Below are positions 5,400-7,948 of a stretch of 7,948 bases of DNA, in pieces; the stretch's first letter is position 1, and the number at the start of each line of letters is the position of its first letter. This DNA comes from Desulfobacteraceae bacterium (lineage in GTDB: Bacteria > Desulfobacterota > Desulfobacteria > Desulfobacterales > Desulfatirhabdiaceae): the NCBI GenBank assembly GCA_027325475.1, contig DAIEFO010000096.1, positions 1-7,948 of the forward strand. Direction: 5' to 3'. The notes under the pieces were generated by a model. The model saw only the letters and a program-made list of their open reading frames with translations, did not search any database and was not told where the DNA came from. The position numbers and the translations under genes were made by a program.

Positions 5400-6920
5400 C
5401 TAATAAGCCTTTGCAAAGACAACACGCCGTTCGCTGGGAGCACCGCAGCAGATGCATTGTCCTTTTTCGTCTTTGGCGTCAAAAGGAATACATCGGATGG
5501 TCACGCTCAGGTCGTCCTTGATGGTGGATTCACAATTCGGAGAACCGCACCAGTGGGACAGCGCAAAGCCGCCGTGAATTTCGGGTTTTTCAATATTTCG
5601 GGGAGTAAAAAAATCATAAAAAGCGGTTTTTTCATCGATGATATGTGTATGATCATCCCGGAAATTGAGCGCCCGATCGTACAGGGTCAACTGGATATTA
5701 TCAAGTATCTGCGGGATTTCACTTAAAAACTGCGCCCGGTTCATGGATGTCTTTTCCCGGTGATCGCGATCCCGACGTGCAAAAACAACGGAATTTTCGG
5801 CCATATCCCGCGGGCCGATTTCCACGCGAATCGGGATACCCTTGCGAATCCAGTCCCAGCCTCTCGCGCCGCCGATATCCCGATCATCGATTTCAACCTG
5901 GATCCTGCGGTTATGATAGTCCAGATCTCTGAGTTTGGAGGCCAGCCGATGGGTATAGGACATGATTTCGGAGCGTTCATCCGGATTGCGGACAATAGGC
6001 AGCAGTACAATATGGGAAGATGCGATCATGGGCGGCAGAATAATGCCGTCATCATCCCCGTGCGTCATGATAACCCCGCCGATCATTCGGGTGGATGCGC
6101 CCCAGGATGTCGTCCAGCCGTATTCTTCTGTTTCTTCGCGGGTTTGAAATTTGATTTGAGAAGCTTTGGCGAAATTCTGCCCCAGGAAATGCGATGTTCC
6201 TGCCTGGAGCGCTTTTCTGTCCTGCATCATGGCTTCGATACAAAGGGTTTCCACAGCACCCGGAAATGTTTCCGCCCTTGTCTTTTTCCCCCGTATCACC
6301 GGCATTGCCAGGTATTCTTCCACAAATCTGGCGTAGATTTCCAGCATCATGAGAGTGCGTTCATACGCTTCTTCGGAAGTTGCGTGAACGGTATGGCCTT
6401 CCTGCCATAAAAATTCACTGGTTCTCAGAAAAATGCGGGTCCGCATTTCCCATCGCACCACGTTACCCCACTGATTAAGCAGCATGGGCAGATCGCGATA
6501 GCTGGATATCCACTTTGAAAACGCATCTCCGATGATGGTTTCTGAAGTAGGCCTCACCACCAGGGGTTCTGCCAGGAGGCCGGCCGGTTCTAATTCGCCA
6601 TTGGCGTTTTTTTCAAGGCGATGGTGGGTAACGACCGCGCATTCCTTGGCGAATCCCTCGACATGATCGGCTTCTTTTTGCAGGAAACTCAGGGGAATGA
6701 ACAACGGGAAATAGGCATTTTTGACACCTGTATCCTTGAACATGTCATCCAGTACCCGCACGATGTTTTCCCACAGAGCATATCCCCATGGCTTGATGAC
6801 CATACACCCCCGGACAGGGGATTTCTCCGCCATGTCCGATGCCTTGACCACCTGTTGATACCATTCCGGATAGTCTTCCACCCGTGTCGGAGAAATTGCT
6901 GTTTTTTCCTTTTTTGCCAT
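5400..6920 (-). CDS. proS: Prolyl-tRNA synthetase, archaeal/eukaryal type (type 3)
   Basis: This class II synthetase of 506 residues charges tRNA-Pro with proline. It is the short archaeal/eukaryal-like form, not the 570-residue bacterial form with an inserted editing domain. Visible features are IKPWGYALWE (42-51), the TSET loop in RPTSETIIGDAFSKW (123-137), motif 2 around VVRWEMRTRIFLRTSEFLWQ (154-173), and motif 3 at GWTTSWGASTRMIGG (268-282). The anticodon-binding domain follows from about 300. The C-terminal zinc domain has C458-x4-C463 and C489-x2-C492, and the chain ends in the conserved tyrosine (FAKAY). The INS editing domain is absent, so Ala-tRNA-Pro would need a separate trans-editing factor. 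ATG 6920 has AAGGA at 6930-6926 five bases upstream. It lies 39 bases after the ispG stop and 36 before rel, so ispG-proS-rel is a likely operon. Confidence 0.97.
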   Translation of the reverse strand: MAKKEKTAISPTRVEDYPEWYQQVVKASDMAEKSPVRGCMVIKPWGYALWENIVRVLDDMFKDTGVKNAYFPLFIPLSFLQKEADHVEGFAKECAVVTHHRLEKNANGELEPAGLLAEPLVVRPTSETIIGDAFSKWISSYRDLPMLLNQWGNVVRWEMRTRIFLRTSEFLWQEGHTVHATSEEAYERTLMMLEIYARFVEEYLAMPVIRGKKTRAETFPGAVETLCIEAMMQDRKALQAGTSHFLGQNFAKASQIKFQTREETEEYGWTTSWGASTRMIGGVIMTHGDDDGIILPPMIASSHIVLLPIVRNPDERSEIMSYTHRLASKLRDLDYHNRRIQVEIDDRDIGGARGWDWIRKGIPIRVEIGPRDMAENSVVFARRDRDHREKTSMNRAQFLSEIPQILDNIQLTLYDRALNFRDDHTHIIDEKTAFYDFFTPRNIEKPEIHGGFALSHWCGSPNCESTIKDDLSVTIRCIPFDAKDEKGQCICCGAPSERRVVFAKAY

Positions 6921-6925
6921 ACGTA

Positions 6926-6930
6926 TCCTT
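6926..6930 (-). promoter_or_regulatory. proS ribosome binding site
   Basis: AAGGA on the minus strand lies five bases before ATG 6920 and supports that start. No promoter is visible in the 39-base gap after ispG, consistent with co-transcription. Confidence 0.6.
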
Positions 6931-6959
6931 TCTGTCGTATTAAACTTTTATCATCATCT

Positions 6960-7838
6960 TTACGTTGTCTTGGGGGTACTGCCCTCTGCCTGTTCCTGCG
7001 ATGGAATGCGGGATATCTCGTCAAGCAGAACGGTTACCAGTTTCTCCTGCGGAAATCGTTTTACCACCTTACCATGTCTGAATAACACACCGACGCCATC
7101 GCCTCCGGCAACGCCGACATCGGCTTCGCGTGCTTCTCCCGGACCATTGACCACACAGCCCATGATGGCGATCTTGATATCCAGAGTGCTTGACAGCAGC
7201 GCTTTTTCGACCTGCTCCACGATATCGAAAAGATTGATGTTGCATCTGCCGCAAGTGGGGCAGGAAATGATTTCGGGCCCTCGACGCCGGATATTGAGCG
7301 CCTTGAGAATTTCATAACCGGTTCTGATTTCTTCGACCGGATCCCGTGTCAACGACACGCGAAGCGTATCGCCGATACCTTCATACAACAGCATTCCGAT
7401 GCCCAGAGAAGACTTAACAATTCCGGAGTAGAGCGAACCGGCTTCTGTCACGCCGACATGCAGCGGCAAATCGGTTTCCTGTGACAGCAGGCGATAGGCT
7501 TCCAGTGTTCGATGCACGTCTGACGCCTTGATAGAGACTTTCAGCTCATGAAAATCCATCGAACGCAGCATCTCGATATGCCGGACAGCACTTTCAACCA
7601 TTGCCTGGGCATTGACGCCATTGTATTTTTTGATTATATCCTTTTCAAGGGATCCGGCATTGACGCCAATTCGGATAGGAATCTGAAAAGATTTGGCGCA
7701 GGCGACGATTTCTTGAATTTTTCTGACGCTGCCGATGTTGCCGGGGTTGATGCGCAGTCCGTCCGCGCCAGCGCTGGCGGCAGCGATAGCCAGCCGGTAA
7801 TCGAAATGAATATCGGCGATCAGTGGAATAGAAATCTG
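6960..7838 (-). CDS. ispG: 4-hydroxy-3-methylbut-2-en-1-yl diphosphate synthase (IspG/GcpE), 5' end missing
   Basis: IspG is the iron-sulfur enzyme that converts methylerythritol cyclodiphosphate to HMBPP in the MEP isoprenoid pathway. Recognisable homology begins at QISIPLIADIHFDYRLA (about 7838) and continues through LRINPGNIG, IRIGVNAGSLEKD, KVSIKASD, GVTEAG and GIGDTLRVSL. The 4Fe-4S ligands are present: CPTC (7262-7251), then the Cys and Glu of GCVVNGPGE. About 80 N-terminal residues of the E. coli protein are missing, including the VQSMTNT strand and helix. The frame stays open to a TTG at 7937, but those 33 extra residues do not resemble IspG in any frame and overlap an opposite-strand receiver-domain gene. 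The true start is therefore not in this window, or the gene is truly broken. As it stands the barrel lacks part of its active site and should not work. It is first of a probable ispG-proS-rel operon. Confidence 0.93.
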   Translation of the reverse strand, partial: QISIPLIADIHFDYRLAIAAASAGADGLRINPGNIGSVRKIQEIVACAKSFQIPIRIGVNAGSLEKDIIKKYNGVNAQAMVESAVRHIEMLRSMDFHELKVSIKASDVHRTLEAYRLLSQETDLPLHVGVTEAGSLYSGIVKSSLGIGMLLYEGIGDTLRVSLTRDPVEEIRTGYEILKALNIRRRGPEIISCPTCGRCNINLFDIVEQVEKALLSSTLDIKIAIMGCVVNGPGEAREADVGVAGGDGVGVLFRHGKVVKRFPQEKLVTVLLDEISRIPSQEQAEGSTPKTT

Positions 7839-7842
7839 CAGA
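7822..7842. other. Chimeric or rearrangement junction between ispG and a response-regulator gene
   Basis: To the left, the minus strand encodes conserved IspG sequence (IPLIADIHF). To the right, the plus strand encodes a receiver domain (from about GIEICRSIRK), and that plus frame hits a TGA at 7807-7809 on the IspG side. Both protein similarities end within about 20 bases of each other. The exact breakpoint cannot be fixed by eye. No inverted repeat, target duplication or IS end is visible. Confidence 0.8.
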
Positions 7843-7948
7843 AGTATCCGCAAAGAGAACAAAAGAGTACCCATCATATTTTTAACAGCGAAAGACACGA
7901 TAGACGATACTGTTTTTGCCCTGGAATCCGGTGCCAATGATTACCTGA
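7825..7948 (+). CDS. Response-regulator receiver domain fragment (both ends missing)
   Basis: The plus frame from 7825 to the right edge encodes about 41 residues of a CheY-like receiver domain, the phosphorylation switch of two-component systems. It reads GIEICRSIRKENKR, then VPIIFLTAKD (beta-4 with the conserved Thr at codon 7885), a helix, and ALESGANDYL (the usual AGADDYL before the Lys-Pro of beta-5). The conserved lysine would lie just past the edge. The beta-1 acidic pair and the phospho-acceptor Asp, normally about 15-25 residues upstream of this stretch, are absent: the frame runs into IspG-coding DNA and a TGA at 7807. No start codon or ribosome binding site is available. It could belong to a stand-alone regulator, a hybrid histidine kinase or a receiver-cyclase fusion; the fragment cannot tell which. 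Confidence 0.85.

Noticed and set aside
5760..6410. Plus-strand open frame of 216 codons opposite proS
   Set aside because: It is antisense to the catalytic core of ProRS and resembles no known protein.
6951..6970. Ten-base repeats TCATCATCTT (also 661-670) and TTACGTTGTC (also 5370-5379)
   Set aside because: Each occurs twice at gene boundaries but is short, unflanked by other similarity and within chance expectation.
7548..7940. Plus-strand open frame of 130 codons at the right end
   Set aside because: It is in a different frame from the receiver-domain fragment and lies mostly antisense to ispG. The receiver similarity is only in the frame beginning 7825.
1..7948. Search for CRISPR arrays, tRNA or rRNA genes, insertion sequences, defence or phage genes
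   Set aside because: No regularly spaced repeats, cloverleaf-like sequence, transposase or phage-like frame was seen. The genes are core housekeeping functions.

Overview
This window looks like an ordinary bacterial housekeeping block, except for a broken junction at its right edge. Bacterial traits include a BamD lipoprotein (outer membrane, so Gram-negative), a MEP-pathway IspG, a zinc-ribbon L28 and a long RelA/SpoT homologue. The long PurN variant, the archaeal/eukaryal-type ProRS and the rpmB/rel neighbourhood suggest Desulfobacterota (deltaproteobacteria-like, perhaps sulfate-reducer relatives). That placement is inferred from remembered family traits, not from a search.

Layout. Positions 1-667 (minus) hold the first 222 residues of a Tim44-like membrane protein that runs off the left edge. 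Its start codon overlaps the stop of purN (664-1467, minus) in an ATGA. A compact divergent promoter region (about 1468-1583) separates purN from trxA (1584-1913, plus). It holds a near-consensus promoter for trxA, an overlapping TATAAT on the other strand and a perfect 10-bp palindrome. After trxA come bamD (2025-2717) and rpmB (2879-3070), both plus. They converge on a minus-strand operon read right to left: ispG (5' end lost), proS (5400-6920) and rel (3213-5363), with gaps of 39 and 36 nt.

Functions are broad housekeeping: purine synthesis (PurN), redox (TrxA), outer-membrane assembly (BamD), translation (L28, ProRS), isoprenoid precursors (IspG) and stringent response (Rel). The link between ProRS and Rel, one charging tRNA and the other signalling uncharged tRNA, is the only evident functional pairing. 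No mobile element, CRISPR array, tRNA or rRNA was seen.

The main anomaly is at about 7822-7842. IspG homology on the minus strand stops abruptly, with roughly 80 N-terminal residues missing. From the same point a plus-strand frame encodes the second half of a response-regulator receiver domain that runs off the right edge and lacks its own N-terminal half. Two genes without their 5' ends therefore meet head to head. This is either a deletion across a divergent gene pair or, more likely, a chimeric or misassembled contig end. The TTG at 7937 that would start the apparent 325-residue IspG frame is not a credible start. I did not find a convincing undescribed biological system.
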